From NCBI RefSeq assembly GCF_000012325.1, contig NC_003910.7, positions 3,410,001-3,474,000 on the forward strand: a stretch of 64,000 bases of DNA, given 5' to 3'. Numbering within the stretch: position 1 is the stretch's first letter; each line of letters begins with the position of its first letter. The stretch is from Colwellia psychrerythraea 34H. GTDB taxonomy: Bacteria > Pseudomonadota > Gammaproteobacteria > Enterobacterales > Alteromonadaceae. Below the pieces are notes generated by a model. That model was not told the origin of the DNA and did not search any database. It saw only the letters and a program-made list of their open reading frames with translations. Shown here piece after piece: positions 27,188-36,067 of this stretch. The position numbers and the translations under genes are program-made.

Positions 27188-28066
27188 TTATTTTTCGTTA
27201 GCACGTTTTCTTGGGATTACCTTTGGCGCCACAGTTTTACTGCTTATGTTTTCTACCTTTCTTTGTTTCTCATAGAGGAAGGTTAATACTTCAGAGCGAA
27301 GTCGGTTATATTCAATATCTTTGGCAAGGGATAATCGACTGCGTGGTCGCTCGAGTTTAACATCGAGAATTTCGCCCACAGTTGCTTCTGGCCCATTAGT
27401 CATCATCACGATGCGATCAGAAAGTAAGACCGCTTCATCAACATCATGGGTGATCATTATCACGGTGTTGTTCAATTCGTTTTGAATTTCCATGAGCGAG
27501 TCTTGCATATGTGCTCGGGTTAAGGCGTCAAGGGCGCCAAAGGGCTCATCCATTAATAAAACTTCCGGTTGCATCGCCAAGGCACGTGCAATACCAACCC
27601 GCTGTTTCATACCACCCGATATTTCATCTGGCCGTTTATGCATAGCGTGGTCCATATGTACAAGTTTTAAGTTGTATTCAATCCACTCTTTCATCTCTCC
27701 CTTTGACATAGTCTTTTTGAAAACTTGTCTTACCGCTAACTCAACATTTTGATAGGACGTTAACCAAGGCAATAATGAGTGGTTTTGAAACACCACCGCG
27801 CGCTCAGGACCCGGTTCATTCACTTCTTTATTTTGCAGTAACACACCACCTTTTGTGGCTTGATAAAGACCGGCGACTATATTAAGCACCGTTGATTTAC
27901 CACAGCCAGAGTGACCAATAAGCGAGATAAACTCACCTTTATCAATTTTTAGGTCAACACCTTTTAACGCGGTAAAGCCGCCAGTATCTGTCGGGAAAAC
28001 CATGTCTATTTGGCTGATATTTAAAAAGGCTGGTGGCGTGTTTTTTTCTAAAGCTGATGAATTCAT
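27188..28066 (-). CDS. nrtD: Nitrate ABC transporter ATP-binding protein
   Basis: This 292-residue ATPase has Walker A GHSGCGKST (about 52-60), signature ISGGMKQRVGIARAL, Walker B VLLMDEPFGALD and the switch His in MITHDVDEA. The C-terminal extension ends in a basic tail. It follows nrtB by nine bases. The sequence belongs to the NrtD/SsuB/TauB group, and the context with nrtA, nrtB and nasT identifies nitrate or nitrite as the substrate. Confidence 0.88.
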   Translation of the reverse strand: MNSSALEKNTPPAFLNISQIDMVFPTDTGGFTALKGVDLKIDKGEFISLIGHSGCGKSTVLNIVAGLYQATKGGVLLQNKEVNEPGPERAVVFQNHSLLPWLTSYQNVELAVRQVFKKTMSKGEMKEWIEYNLKLVHMDHAMHKRPDEISGGMKQRVGIARALAMQPEVLLMDEPFGALDALTRAHMQDSLMEIQNELNNTVIMITHDVDEAVLLSDRIVMMTNGPEATVGEILDVKLERPRSRLSLAKDIEYNRLRSEVLTFLYEKQRKVENISSKTVAPKVIPRKRANEK

Positions 28067-28075
28067 AATTTTTCC

Positions 28076-29074
28076 TTAAACGCTTGCGCTTGATTTGTCC
28101 CAAGAGACTTTTCGTTGCAGTTCCAACATGGCTCGGTCTAATAAAAAGCCGATGAAACCAATCACAATAACTGCTGCCATAATACGAGCCAAAGAATCTG
28201 AACTACCATTTTGGAACTCATCCCAAACAAACTTACCTAAACCGGGATTTTGCGCCAGCATTTCTGCAGCTATCAGTACCATCCAAGCGACACCAAATGA
28301 CAAACGCATCCCCGTGAAAATCATTGGGATTGACGCAGGTATTACAATTTTTTTAATATGCGTTAATGTGGGTAAGCGCAGAACTTTACTCACATTAAGT
28401 AAGTCACTGTCTATTGAAGAAACACCAATCGAGGTATTGATCACCATAGGCCATAAGCTACACAGGCTAACGGTAATTAATGATGTTAAGAATGACTTTG
28501 ATACCATAGGATCATCAGAGACATAAAGCGCACTGACAACCATAGTCACTAAAGGTAACCAAGCAAGCGGTGATACCGGCTTAAATATTTGCACAATTGG
28601 GTTTATTGCTGAATTTAAACGTTTATTTAACCCCATCCAAATACCTAACGGGATGGCTATAATTGCGGCGACTAAAAAGCCGCAAGTTACCGTGAATAAA
28701 CTGGTAAGGATTTGATCAAAAAATGTTTCCTTACCTGTGTATGCTCTTATTTTACCGACATAATTAGGGTTCTTTTCTTGTTTTGCTACATTGCGCTTTT
28801 CTTGTCGCTGATAAAAAGCCTCAGCTTTTTCTCGTTCTGCTACATGTTCGCCATACAAAGAAGAAAATTGTTTAACAACCGCATTGGGGCCAGGAAACGT
28901 ACCTAAAGAGGTATGAATACTTTGTGCTGATATTGACCATAAAAATAGAAATACTGTTATGCCAATAACAGGCAGTAACATCGCATTAGTGATTTTACTT
29001 AAAATACTTTTAGAAACTTTCATCACCTGCTCGGTAATAGTTAACTGACTTAAATTTACTGTTGTTAAACTCAT
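28076..29074 (-). CDS. nrtB: Nitrate ABC transporter permease
   Basis: The start at 29074 (MSLTTVNLSQLTITEQ) is chosen over an ATG 21 bases upstream because AAGGAG lies six bases before it. The product has 332 residues with about six membrane helices and the permease loop typical of the NrtB/SsuC family (SIPMIFTGMRLSFGVAWMVLIAAEML). A long periplasmic segment with FYQRQEKRNVAKQEKNPNYVGK follows TM1. It is co-transcribed with nrtD. Confidence 0.9.
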   Translation of the reverse strand: MSLTTVNLSQLTITEQVMKVSKSILSKITNAMLLPVIGITVFLFLWSISAQSIHTSLGTFPGPNAVVKQFSSLYGEHVAEREKAEAFYQRQEKRNVAKQEKNPNYVGKIRAYTGKETFFDQILTSLFTVTCGFLVAAIIAIPLGIWMGLNKRLNSAINPIVQIFKPVSPLAWLPLVTMVVSALYVSDDPMVSKSFLTSLITVSLCSLWPMVINTSIGVSSIDSDLLNVSKVLRLPTLTHIKKIVIPASIPMIFTGMRLSFGVAWMVLIAAEMLAQNPGLGKFVWDEFQNGSSDSLARIMAAVIVIGFIGFLLDRAMLELQRKVSWDKSSASV

Positions 29075-29181
29075 TCGTGACTCCTTATCTATCATTAGCT
29101 TTTAGCAAATTCTTAACGATTTTCCTTTAAAAACAAGTCATTAAAGGCTTACCTTTAAAACTTATCTTTAAAGAAATTCGC

Positions 29182-30567
29182 TTAAAGCTTGTCACCCTTT
29201 TTAAGACCCAGTTTAAATTTTTCCAAATAAGCATTAGGTTGATTTCCGTCATAAACAATATCGTCTATAAAGTGTTGTTGTGGTGCTTTAAAACCGTTTT
29301 CTTTAGTAAAGTCTGGAAACTCATTTGCAGGAATTAACTTATCGTCAATTAATGATTGAGCCGCTTTAGCGTATATATCAGGACGATATACTTTTGCTGC
29401 TAAGTCTTTGTACCATTGATCACTTTTATCATCCGAAATCTGCCCCCAACGACGCATTTGCGTTAGGTACCAAATAGCATCAGAGTAATATGGGTAGGTT
29501 GCGTTATATCTAAAGAATACGTTGAAATCAGGCACTGCTCGTTTATCACCCTTTTCATATTCAAAAGTACCTGTCATTGAGTTAGCAATAACATCGTAAT
29601 CAGCACCAACATAATTAGATTGAGACAATATTTTCACCGCTGCAGGACGGTTCGCATTACTGTTGTCGTCTAACCATTTAGCGGCTCGAATAAGCGCACG
29701 TGTTAAACGAATAGTAGTGTTCGGGTACTTTTCAGCGAAAGCGGCTGTGATACCAAAAACTTTTTCAGGGTTGTTTTTCCATATTTCATAATCAGTCACC
29801 ACAGGTACACCAATACCTTTAAACACGGCTTGTTGGTTCCAAGGTTCACCGACACAGTAACCATGAATAGTACCGGCTTCCATTGTTGATGGCATTTGTG
29901 GTGGCGGAGTGACTGAAAGTAAGGCTTGTGCATCAATCTGTCCTGAGTTATCCCCTTTGTGTGGAGCATAATAACCAGGGTGTATTCCGCCGGCAGCTAA
30001 CCAATAACGTAACTCGTAGTTATGTGTCGAAACAGGAAAGACCATGCCCATCTTAAAGGGCTTACCTTCTGAAGCTAACGATTCTATAACGGGCTTTAAT
30101 GAATCAGCCTTAATTGGATGAACAGGTCTGCCATCCGCCATTTTAGGAATGTTTGGCTTCATTTTTTTCCAGATATCGTTTGAAACGGTAATGGCATTAC
30201 CATTTAGATCCATTGAAAAAGGCGTAATTATGTGTGCTTTAGTACCGTATCCCATAGTGGCTGCAATAGGTTGACCCGCAAGCATATGCGCACCATCTAA
30301 CGTGCCATCAATCACACCATTTAATAGTACTTTCCAGTTAGCTTGTGCTTCAATCGTGACATATAAACCTTCGTCTTCGAAGTAGCCGTTTTCATAAGCG
30401 ATAGCAATCGGCGCCATATCAGTTAATTTAATAAAACCGAACTTCAACTCTTCCTTTTCTGGTTCGCCAACCGTTTCAGCATGAGCGATATAAGTGCCCG
30501 CACAAACGAGTGCAATGCTCAGCGACAAACTTTTTAGGCTAGAGGTTATAGGTTTTTTCCAATTCAT
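29182..30567 (-). CDS. nrtA: Nitrate ABC transporter, periplasmic nitrate-binding protein
   Basis: This 461-residue protein has a Sec signal peptide (cleavage near YIAHA) and the NrtA fold: [21 protein letters not shown] at the start, then [18 protein letters not shown] and [18 protein letters not shown] in the ligand-binding region. It lacks the lipobox of cyanobacterial NrtA. The signal peptide distinguishes it from the cytoplasmic regulator NasS, which has the same fold. It is the first structural gene after an ANTAR-controlled leader. Confidence 0.92.
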   Translation of the reverse strand: MNWKKPITSSLKSLSLSIALVCAGTYIAHAETVGEPEKEELKFGFIKLTDMAPIAIAYENGYFEDEGLYVTIEAQANWKVLLNGVIDGTLDGAHMLAGQPIAATMGYGTKAHIITPFSMDLNGNAITVSNDIWKKMKPNIPKMADGRPVHPIKADSLKPVIESLASEGKPFKMGMVFPVSTHNYELRYWLAAGGIHPGYYAPHKGDNSGQIDAQALLSVTPPPQMPSTMEAGTIHGYCVGEPWNQQAVFKGIGVPVVTDYEIWKNNPEKVFGITAAFAEKYPNTTIRLTRALIRAAKWLDDNSNANRPAAVKILSQSNYVGADYDVIANSMTGTFEYEKGDKRAVPDFNVFFRYNATYPYYSDAIWYLTQMRRWGQISDDKSDQWYKDLAAKVYRPDIYAKAAQSLIDDKLIPANEFPDFTKENGFKAPQQHFIDDIVYDGNQPNAYLEKFKLGLKKGDKL

Positions 30568-30631
30568 AATGAATTCCTTGTAGGATTTATAAAAATGTTA
30601 AATAGTAAATATTAAAAACTAATAAAAAATC

Positions 30632-30684
30632 AAAAAAAAACGCCCACCAATAGTCAACCCGTTAAGGTTGCTTATTGATGAGCG
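30632..30684 (-). terminator. Leader terminator of the nrtA operon, controlled by antitermination
   Basis: On the minus strand CGCTCATCAATAAGCAACC pairs with GGTTGACTATTGGTGGGCG and is followed by nine U (A run at 30632-30640). This strong intrinsic terminator lies only 64 bases before the nrtA ATG, so it must be overcome for nrtA expression. Its 5' arm overlaps the right half of ANTAR hairpin P2. Confidence 0.85.
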
Positions 30685-30742
30685 CCATTGCTCGTATAGT
30701 GTAAGGCTTATGCCTATCATTATCCCGCAGCGCCGTTGCTGC
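30680..30742 (-). promoter_or_regulatory. ANTAR-type antiterminator RNA (two hexaloop hairpins) in the nrtA leader
   Basis: On the minus strand P1 is GCAGC-AACGGC-GCTGC (30742-30727) and P2 is GAGC-AATGGC-GCTC (30693-30680). Both are short stems closing six-base loops with A at position 1 and G at position 4, the published signature recognised by ANTAR proteins. P2 shares bases with the 5' arm of the terminator, so the two structures exclude each other. The adjacent gene encodes the ANTAR protein NasT. This is read directly from sequence plus known ANTAR rules. Confidence 0.85.
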
Positions 30743-31224
30743 TAGGTTTATTACACCAATCAGACTAACTCAGTGATCTTTTTAAATGGTCTAAATATCC
30801 AATAACATCGTTGCTTTCAATCTCAATAGCCAGCTATTGCTCAATCAAGCGCCTTGTTCTTAAAAATTTATCCTCATTAAAATTTGAACCCTTAATTAAT
30901 CTGATTGGCATTACTTTATTTTTATCGCCGTTGATAAAAACATTTTATTCTGTGTGTTAACTCAATTTTATTCTTTTGTGTACCTAGCTTTGTACTTGTT
31001 TCTGTATTCAGTCCAATCGCTAATTCGATACTATGTTCGATACTATGTTCGATACTATGTTCGATAAAGTAAGTAATACTTATTTATCGTCTTACTTATT
31101 ACAAAGCAGATAATGTGCCAATATTAAATTCATCGTTTTTACTGGGCTAAAAGCAATTTTTTCCTTTGATTAGCGACTTTAACTGCACAATAATAATGAA
31201 ATGCACCATATCAGAACACACTCG
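30743..31224. other. Leader/promoter region between nasT and nrtA
   Basis: About 480 bases without a gene. It should hold the nrtA promoter (read leftwards). A 12-base direct repeat, TTCGATACTATG, occurs three times in tandem at 31024-31059, followed by a partial TTCGATA. Confidence 0.5.
31024..31066. repeat. 12-bp tandem direct repeat (3.5 copies)
   Basis: TTCGATACTATG repeats three times and is followed by TTCGATA. This could be slippage or tandem binding sites upstream of the nrtA leader. Confidence 0.6.
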
Positions 31225-31884
31225 CTATGCTTTAGATGTTGATAACAACTGACAAACATCAATAATATTTTTTGCCACCATCGCCAATGAACATCCTTGA
31301 TCCATTGCCATTTTCCTGAGCTTACTATAAGCCTCATTTTCACTTATGTTCTTTTGTTGCATGATAAGCCCCTTCGCCCTTTCAATATACTTTCTGCCTT
31401 CTAACTGGGTTTTCGCCTGTTTAAGTTCATTACGTAAAGACTGAACAGCTTTGAAGCGTTCGTTTGCAACTGAAATAATACTTTTGAGTCGTTGAGGTAA
31501 TATTTCATTAACCACATAAGCACTTACGCCAGATTTAATCGCATTTTTAATCACATTAGGAGAATCATTCTCAGCAAATATAACAATGGGCAAAGGTAAT
31601 AATTGATTTATTTCAGCGAGTTCTTTCAAAATTGCTTCACTGGGTAAGTCAGTTGCTAGAATAAGAATACTGGGGTTACACAAATCAATTTGTTCAATAA
31701 TATTGTCATCAAAAGAGATGTGTTTAGTAATATGATAACCAAAATCCATTAATGCATTTTTTAGCATAGAACTAACGTTTGGTTGCTCTTCAATTAAAAG
31801 TACGGTGATATCTTCTATTACTGGATCCATTGATTTTTTATGCAACAAGTTCTTTTTATTAACCTGTTTATTGTTAAGGCTCAT
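31225..31884 (-). CDS. nasT: NasT-like ANTAR-domain response regulator (transcription antiterminator)
   Basis: This 219-residue protein has a receiver-like N-domain (about 25-140, ITVLLIEEQPNVSSML...LILATDLP) and a coiled linker. The C-terminal ANTAR domain (about 158-215) has RKYIERAKGLIMQQKNISENEAYSKLRKMAMDQG. ANTAR proteins bind paired hexaloop RNA hairpins, and exactly such a leader lies in front of nrtA just downstream. The first acidic pair of the receiver is partly replaced (IEEQ), as in NasT proteins that are not classic phospho-receivers. No nasS gene is adjacent. Confidence 0.9.
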   Translation of the reverse strand: MSLNNKQVNKKNLLHKKSMDPVIEDITVLLIEEQPNVSSMLKNALMDFGYHITKHISFDDNIIEQIDLCNPSILILATDLPSEAILKELAEINQLLPLPIVIFAENDSPNVIKNAIKSGVSAYVVNEILPQRLKSIISVANERFKAVQSLRNELKQAKTQLEGRKYIERAKGLIMQQKNISENEAYSKLRKMAMDQGCSLAMVAKNIIDVCQLLSTSKA

Positions 31885-32398
31885 GTTTTTGTCAACCTAG
31901 GTGTTTTTTTAGTTACAATTATGTAATCACAATTGCTTCTTTCATTAAAACCTAATACAAAATCCAAGCCAGTTATTATTATCCTTAAATTACATAAGCT
32001 TAGTAAATTGTTCGTCATGGGACTTATGGTTACTTGCACCACAAAAGCTAAAACTCAATATAACAGCGCACATCAAAGTATCATTGGTTAATGACTGAAC
32101 GATTACATAACGTCAATAAAAACAAGAGCTATCTGGAGTAAACGACATTAGAAGTAGCTATGTATATCTCGCCGCCGCGATAATTGTGCTGCCTACAGCT
32201 AAGTATGTCGACAGACGAAAGGATATTCGTTTTTGGTTATTTTGATTGGGGTTTATTAGAAGTAATGGGTGTTCAAACTGATGTAGTACCTTTTATCTGC
32301 CCTGTGAGTACGCATAATCTTTGAATTTAATAATCAGTCAATAAGATGGTAGAGGCAACCTACCATTTGAGGTTGCCACACTGTTTTGTGATTCAACT
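31885..32398. other. Intergenic region containing a KefB-like gene relic
   Basis: About 510 bases. Apart from the relic at 32121-32295 and the nasT promoter zone, nothing is recognised. Confidence 0.5.
32121..32295 (+). pseudogene. Decayed 5' end of a KefB/C-type antiporter gene
   Basis: The sequence aligns by eye with the start of the antiporter gene at 54423. ATCTGGAGTAAACGAC corresponds to ATCAGGAGTAAGCGATG, TATATCTCGCCGC is identical, and TCAAACTGATGTA is identical further on. The start codon is lost, and part of the middle (the GLGSVLGYLLAG-encoding stretch) is deleted. It is a relic of a duplicated or recombined copy, including the upstream ribosome site. Confidence 0.7.
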
Positions 32399-33211
32399 CT
32401 ACTTTGAGAGCTCTGCAGCAGTATCAACAAAGATGCCTTGCATGTCTTTAGCTTCGCGTTCGGTTTGGCCGCCATGTTTAAGAAATGCAGCAATGATAGT
32501 TTGTGTTTTTTCTTCTCTCGCTCGTTCTAAAAAGTATCGTAACTCAAGTTCTGTGCCGACAGCTTCATCTTTGATTGAGGCGGCAATAATTTCTTTATAC
32601 ATCACAATGTCGCGGATCTCCCAACCGACAATAACTGATAACAATTGTGCTAGAAATACATCAAGTTCGGCTTTAAGAACAAACTGAGTAATTATGTTTA
32701 AGGTTTCAGCTTGTTGTGCTGTAAAGTCAGCGCCAGTTAGTAATGCTTGAAGTGCTTTACCCTTTCCTAAACGGCGAGCAAACTGCACTGCGCCTTGACC
32801 GCCCGTTGGAATGTTAATATATAATTCCGGTTGAGCAAAAGCCGAATTTTCCGTGCCATATGCTAAATCACATGCCATAACAAACTCATTACCGCCACCA
32901 CGAGCCACACCGTCAACTACAGCAATAGAGAGCTGCTTCATCGCTTTGATATTAGCAATCATGTGATTAAACTCTATTGATGCGGCTTGTCCACCTGAAG
33001 TGCCGTTAATAACATTAAGGTCTAAGTGGGCAATAAAAAATGCCTCATGAAACGATTTAAAAACAACAACTTTAGTTTCACGATCATCTTTTAATGACAG
33101 AATAAATGCGTTTAACTCGTTAATTAAATCAATCGTTAAAATATTTACAGGAGGGTTTTTAATTAACACAGTAGCCACGCCAGCTTCTTGGGTTATCATT
33201 AATTTTTTCAT
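32399..33211 (-). CDS. Enoyl-CoA hydratase/isomerase family protein
   Basis: The start at 33211 (MKKLMITQEAGVATVLIKNP) is chosen because GAGGA precedes it, although the frame extends 36 bases upstream. The 270-residue product has the crotonase fold with oxyanion-hole segments FHEAFFIAHLDL and VDGVARGGGNEF. The glutamates used by true hydratases are not clearly placed (the second site reads PTGGQGAVQFARRLG), so the exact reaction is uncertain. It is divergent from a LysR regulator that probably controls it. Confidence 0.85.
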   Translation of the reverse strand: MKKLMITQEAGVATVLIKNPPVNILTIDLINELNAFILSLKDDRETKVVVFKSFHEAFFIAHLDLNVINGTSGGQAASIEFNHMIANIKAMKQLSIAVVDGVARGGGNEFVMACDLAYGTENSAFAQPELYINIPTGGQGAVQFARRLGKGKALQALLTGADFTAQQAETLNIITQFVLKAELDVFLAQLLSVIVGWEIRDIVMYKEIIAASIKDEAVGTELELRYFLERAREEKTQTIIAAFLKHGGQTEREAKDMQGIFVDTAAELSK

Positions 33212-33355
33212 TTTAATTTTCCTCTTCAAATAGTAGTGCTGCGACAATTAATCCGTCACGTCGAGTTTACGCAGCTATAATACGATTAAGATAAGTATCT
33301 AAAAACAAGGTAAAATGAACTATACTGATTCCAAACAGGAACCAATGAGGTGAGT

Positions 33356-34306
33356 ATGGATCTCGCTAGCCGATTGCTGCTTTTACTAGAAGTCTCAGAA
33401 CTAGGTAGCTTTGTAAAAGTTTCAGAGCTTAGAAATGTCAACAGATCTGCTATTTCTAAGCAAATAGGGAAGCTTGAAAAAGAGCTTGGCGTACATTTAT
33501 TAAATCGTACTACCCGCTCATTATCATTAACGGCCGCAGGCTCTGAAATGGTGAATCAAGCAAAGCAACTGAGAGACTTACTCAATAACTCAAAACGCTT
33601 AGCAGAAAACTATCACAGTGAGCCCAGAGGAGAGCTAAAAATTTCCAGCTCTACCCTGTTTGGTCGACAATATGTGCAGCAAGCTGTTTTGAAGTTTCAG
33701 GCGCAGTACCCAGATATTCGCATAGAATTGCTTTTAGAAGATCGAATAGTCGATTTAGTGGGTGAAGGTTTTGATATAGGTTTTCGAATTGGAGAACCAA
33801 AAGAGTCCAACTTAATTGCTAAACAAATAGCGCAAAATAGACTGTTAATCGTCGCCGCTCCTTCATTCATTGAAAAACACGGAAAACCAACCACAATACC
33901 CAAGCTAGAAAGCCTACCCGCAGTGGTATATTCGGCTCAGGGGTTATTGATTGATAAAATTAAATACCTTGATAACACAGGAAATGAAGCATTTATTCAG
34001 CTAAATACCGCTTATAAGGTTAATGAAGTTGAAATGCTAATCAATACTGCCGTAGCTGGAGAAATGCTCACAGTAACAACGGCACAAATGATTGAGAATG
34101 AGGTGCTAGAAGGCAAACTTATACCAATCATGACACATATCAATTTAGCTGATTACGGAACTTTTTATGCCGTATATCCGCATCGAAATTCCCCCTTAAA
34201 AACCAAATTATTTATCGAAACGCTTAAAGAAGTCGTTGGTGATAAAAGACCAATTTGGGAGACCCGAATTCCTGGATTCGACAAAATGTATAACAACAAA
34301 ACTTAG
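33356..34306 (+). CDS. LysR-family transcriptional regulator
   Basis: The likely start is ATG 33356, with GAGG five bases upstream; a GTG at 33350 is possible. The protein of about 316 residues has an N-terminal winged HTH (VKVSELRNVNRSAISKQIGKLEKELGVHLLNRTTRSLSLT) and a periplasmic-binding-like effector domain (from about 90). It is divergent from the enoyl-CoA hydratase gene, with a 144-base shared promoter region, the classic LysR arrangement. Confidence 0.92.
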   Translation: MDLASRLLLLLEVSELGSFVKVSELRNVNRSAISKQIGKLEKELGVHLLNRTTRSLSLTAAGSEMVNQAKQLRDLLNNSKRLAENYHSEPRGELKISSSTLFGRQYVQQAVLKFQAQYPDIRIELLLEDRIVDLVGEGFDIGFRIGEPKESNLIAKQIAQNRLLIVAAPSFIEKHGKPTTIPKLESLPAVVYSAQGLLIDKIKYLDNTGNEAFIQLNTAYKVNEVEMLINTAVAGEMLTVTTAQMIENEVLEGKLIPIMTHINLADYGTFYAVYPHRNSPLKTKLFIETLKEVVGDKRPIWETRIPGFDKMYNNKT

Positions 34307-34379
34307 CGCAATAAAAGTGTTTGTATTAAATGACCTTAGTAAGTTGTTCATGTATTTACCAAGAAACTACTTTTAGTTG

Positions 34380-34468
34380 CTTGGTAAATGAAAAACGTCA
34401 CTTGTGCCACAAACCTGACCTAATTCACTGGTCAAAACAACCCTGTTTTATGTTAACAAAGATACGAA
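34380..34468 (+). repeat. Degenerate intergenic repeat, left half (interrupted by IS110 element)
   Basis: CTGACCTAATTCACTGGTCAAAAC...GTTTTATGTTAACAAAGATACGAA matches the repeat near 41980-42045. The expected continuation, AGCGGACGTT, is found at 35956 on the other side of the IS110 element. Confidence 0.6.
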
Positions 34469-34481
34469 TATAGTCCTTTCA

Positions 34482-34694
34482 GTCTGAATAAAACTATAAT
34501 TAGGGTGTTCAGACCATGTGCCTATTTCATACGAATATTGATACGATATCATTTCGATGGTTACCGCTTTACTTTCGATGTCTTAGGTACGCCTTAGCTT
34601 AAAAACGAATACTCAGGGCTTGCCCATAAACGCTATCTATATCGCTTTCGAAAAGCTTTGGCATACATGCTGACAATAACAATTGGAGGTAGTT
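34482..34694 (+). ncRNA. Candidate bridge RNA in the IS110 left end
   Basis: IS110 elements of this layout encode a structured bridge RNA in the noncoding end before the recombinase gene (established for IS621). Here that end starts with a 7-bp hairpin, GTCTGAA (34482-34488) with TTCAGAC (34508-34514), followed by about 180 bases of structured-looking sequence. Target- and donor-binding loops were not resolved by eye. Assignment is by family and position. Confidence 0.45.
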
Positions 34695-35939
34695 ATGACT
34701 AAGTTTTCAGTTTATATCGGTATTGATTGGGCAAATGATAAACACGATGTATGTGTTCAAGTGGCTAATTCAAGTGCACGAAAGTTTGAAGTAATTAAGC
34801 ACTCACCTAAGTCGATCAATGAATGGATAACCAGCCTTCATAAGCAATACAAAGGACAAATAGCTGTTGCTATTGAACTATCCAAAGGGCCTATCGTTTA
34901 CGCACTTCAAAAATTTGATTTTATCACTATTCACCCCGTTAACACTTCAATGTTAGCTCAATACCGTAAAGCTTTTTCACCCAGCGGTGCAAAAGACGAC
35001 CCAACGGACGCAGAGCTTGCTTTAGATTTAATGCTGAGATATCCCAATAAAATTAAAGCATTAAAAATGGACAGTGAATCGGTTAGGAAGTTGACGTATC
35101 TAGTCGAACAGCGTCGTAAGTTAGTTGATGATAAAAGGCGGTTCAGCAACCGATTAATCATTACACTTAAAGAATATTACCCTCACTTACTTGATTGGTT
35201 TTCACACCGAGGATCGGGGATATTTTGTGATTTCATTACACGTTGGCCCAACCTACAAAAACTTAAAAGAGCTAGGGCTGATACCTTGAAAAAGTTTTTT
35301 GGCTCATACCCTGGACGTACTGCGGCATATAGCGTTAAGCGAATTCAATCTATTAGTGAAGCAGAGCCGCTCACTCTCGATAACGCAGTTATCGAGTCGC
35401 ACCAACTGCTTGCAGTTGCATTAGCTAATCAACTGCTTGTTGCTGTGAAGGTTATTAAGGTCTTTGATAGAGAAATTAGTGAGTTGTTTAATGCTTTGCC
35501 GGATGCAGAACTTTATAAATCATTACCAGGTACTGGCCCGTGTTTAGCACCTAGGCTATTAGTGGCTATTGGGGAAAACCGTAGTCGATTCAATAGCGCA
35601 TCGGAAATTCAAATGTATGCAGGGATAGCACCCGTAACAGTGCGTAGTGGTCAAAAGAGCTGGATTCATTGGCGATATCAGTGTTCTAAATTTACTCGCC
35701 AATCATTTATAGAATGGGCTACTAAAAGCATAAGGCAATCTTATTGGGCGGAAATTTATTATCAGCAGCAAAGGGAAAAAGGTAATACCCACCAGGCAGC
35801 TGTGCGTTCGCTAGCATTTAAGTGGATACGGATCATATATCGTTGTTGGAAAACTAAAGAGCCATACAATGAAGCCAAGTATTTAAAAGCATTGAGCGAT
35901 AGGAATTCCCCATTACTTTTTAAAGAAAAAGCTTGTTAA
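34695..35939 (+). CDS. IS110-family transposase (DEDD recombinase)
   Basis: The start at ATG 34695 follows a GGAGG ribosome site. The 414-residue product has the N-terminal DEDD RuvC-like domain (YIGIDWANDKHDVCV, then AIELSKGP and GAKDDPTDAELALDLML with the acidic residues). The C-terminal IS116/IS110/IS902 domain has LPGTGPCLAPRLLVAIGENRSRFNSASEIQMYAGIAPV with the catalytic Ser region. It appears intact and could be active. Confidence 0.93.
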   Translation: MTKFSVYIGIDWANDKHDVCVQVANSSARKFEVIKHSPKSINEWITSLHKQYKGQIAVAIELSKGPIVYALQKFDFITIHPVNTSMLAQYRKAFSPSGAKDDPTDAELALDLMLRYPNKIKALKMDSESVRKLTYLVEQRRKLVDDKRRFSNRLIITLKEYYPHLLDWFSHRGSGIFCDFITRWPNLQKLKRARADTLKKFFGSYPGRTAAYSVKRIQSISEAEPLTLDNAVIESHQLLAVALANQLLVAVKVIKVFDREISELFNALPDAELYKSLPGTGPCLAPRLLVAIGENRSRFNSASEIQMYAGIAPVTVRSGQKSWIHWRYQCSKFTRQSFIEWATKSIRQSYWAEIYYQQQREKGNTHQAAVRSLAFKWIRIIYRCWKTKEPYNEAKYLKALSDRNSPLLFKEKAC

Positions 35940-36067
35940 AGGTCTCAGGGCGTAGAGCGGACGTTCTCCACAGATGTAAATATGCATTGTTTGACTATAA
36001 ATATTTACAATTAAGCTTGAAGGGGTTTTAGCCGCAAGCTACAGTGATAAAAATATCTTCACTATAA

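Larger units (their letters stand above)
34469..35955 (+). mobile_element. IS110-family insertion sequence, inferred full length about 1.49 kb
   Basis: The ends are inferred from the target. The left flank ends GATACGAA, the right flank begins AGCGGACG, and joined they match the uninterrupted repeat at 37182-37199 (GATAGGAAAGCGGACA). Inside are a 226-base left noncoding end, the transposase gene and a 16-base right end. No terminal inverted repeats or target duplication are visible, as usual for IS110. Ends could be off by a few bases. Confidence 0.65.

Noticed and set aside
31225..31884. NasT considered as an ordinary two-component response regulator
   Set aside because: The output domain is ANTAR (RNA-binding), not DNA-binding. 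There is no kinase gene, and the nrtA leader contains the matching hexaloop hairpins.
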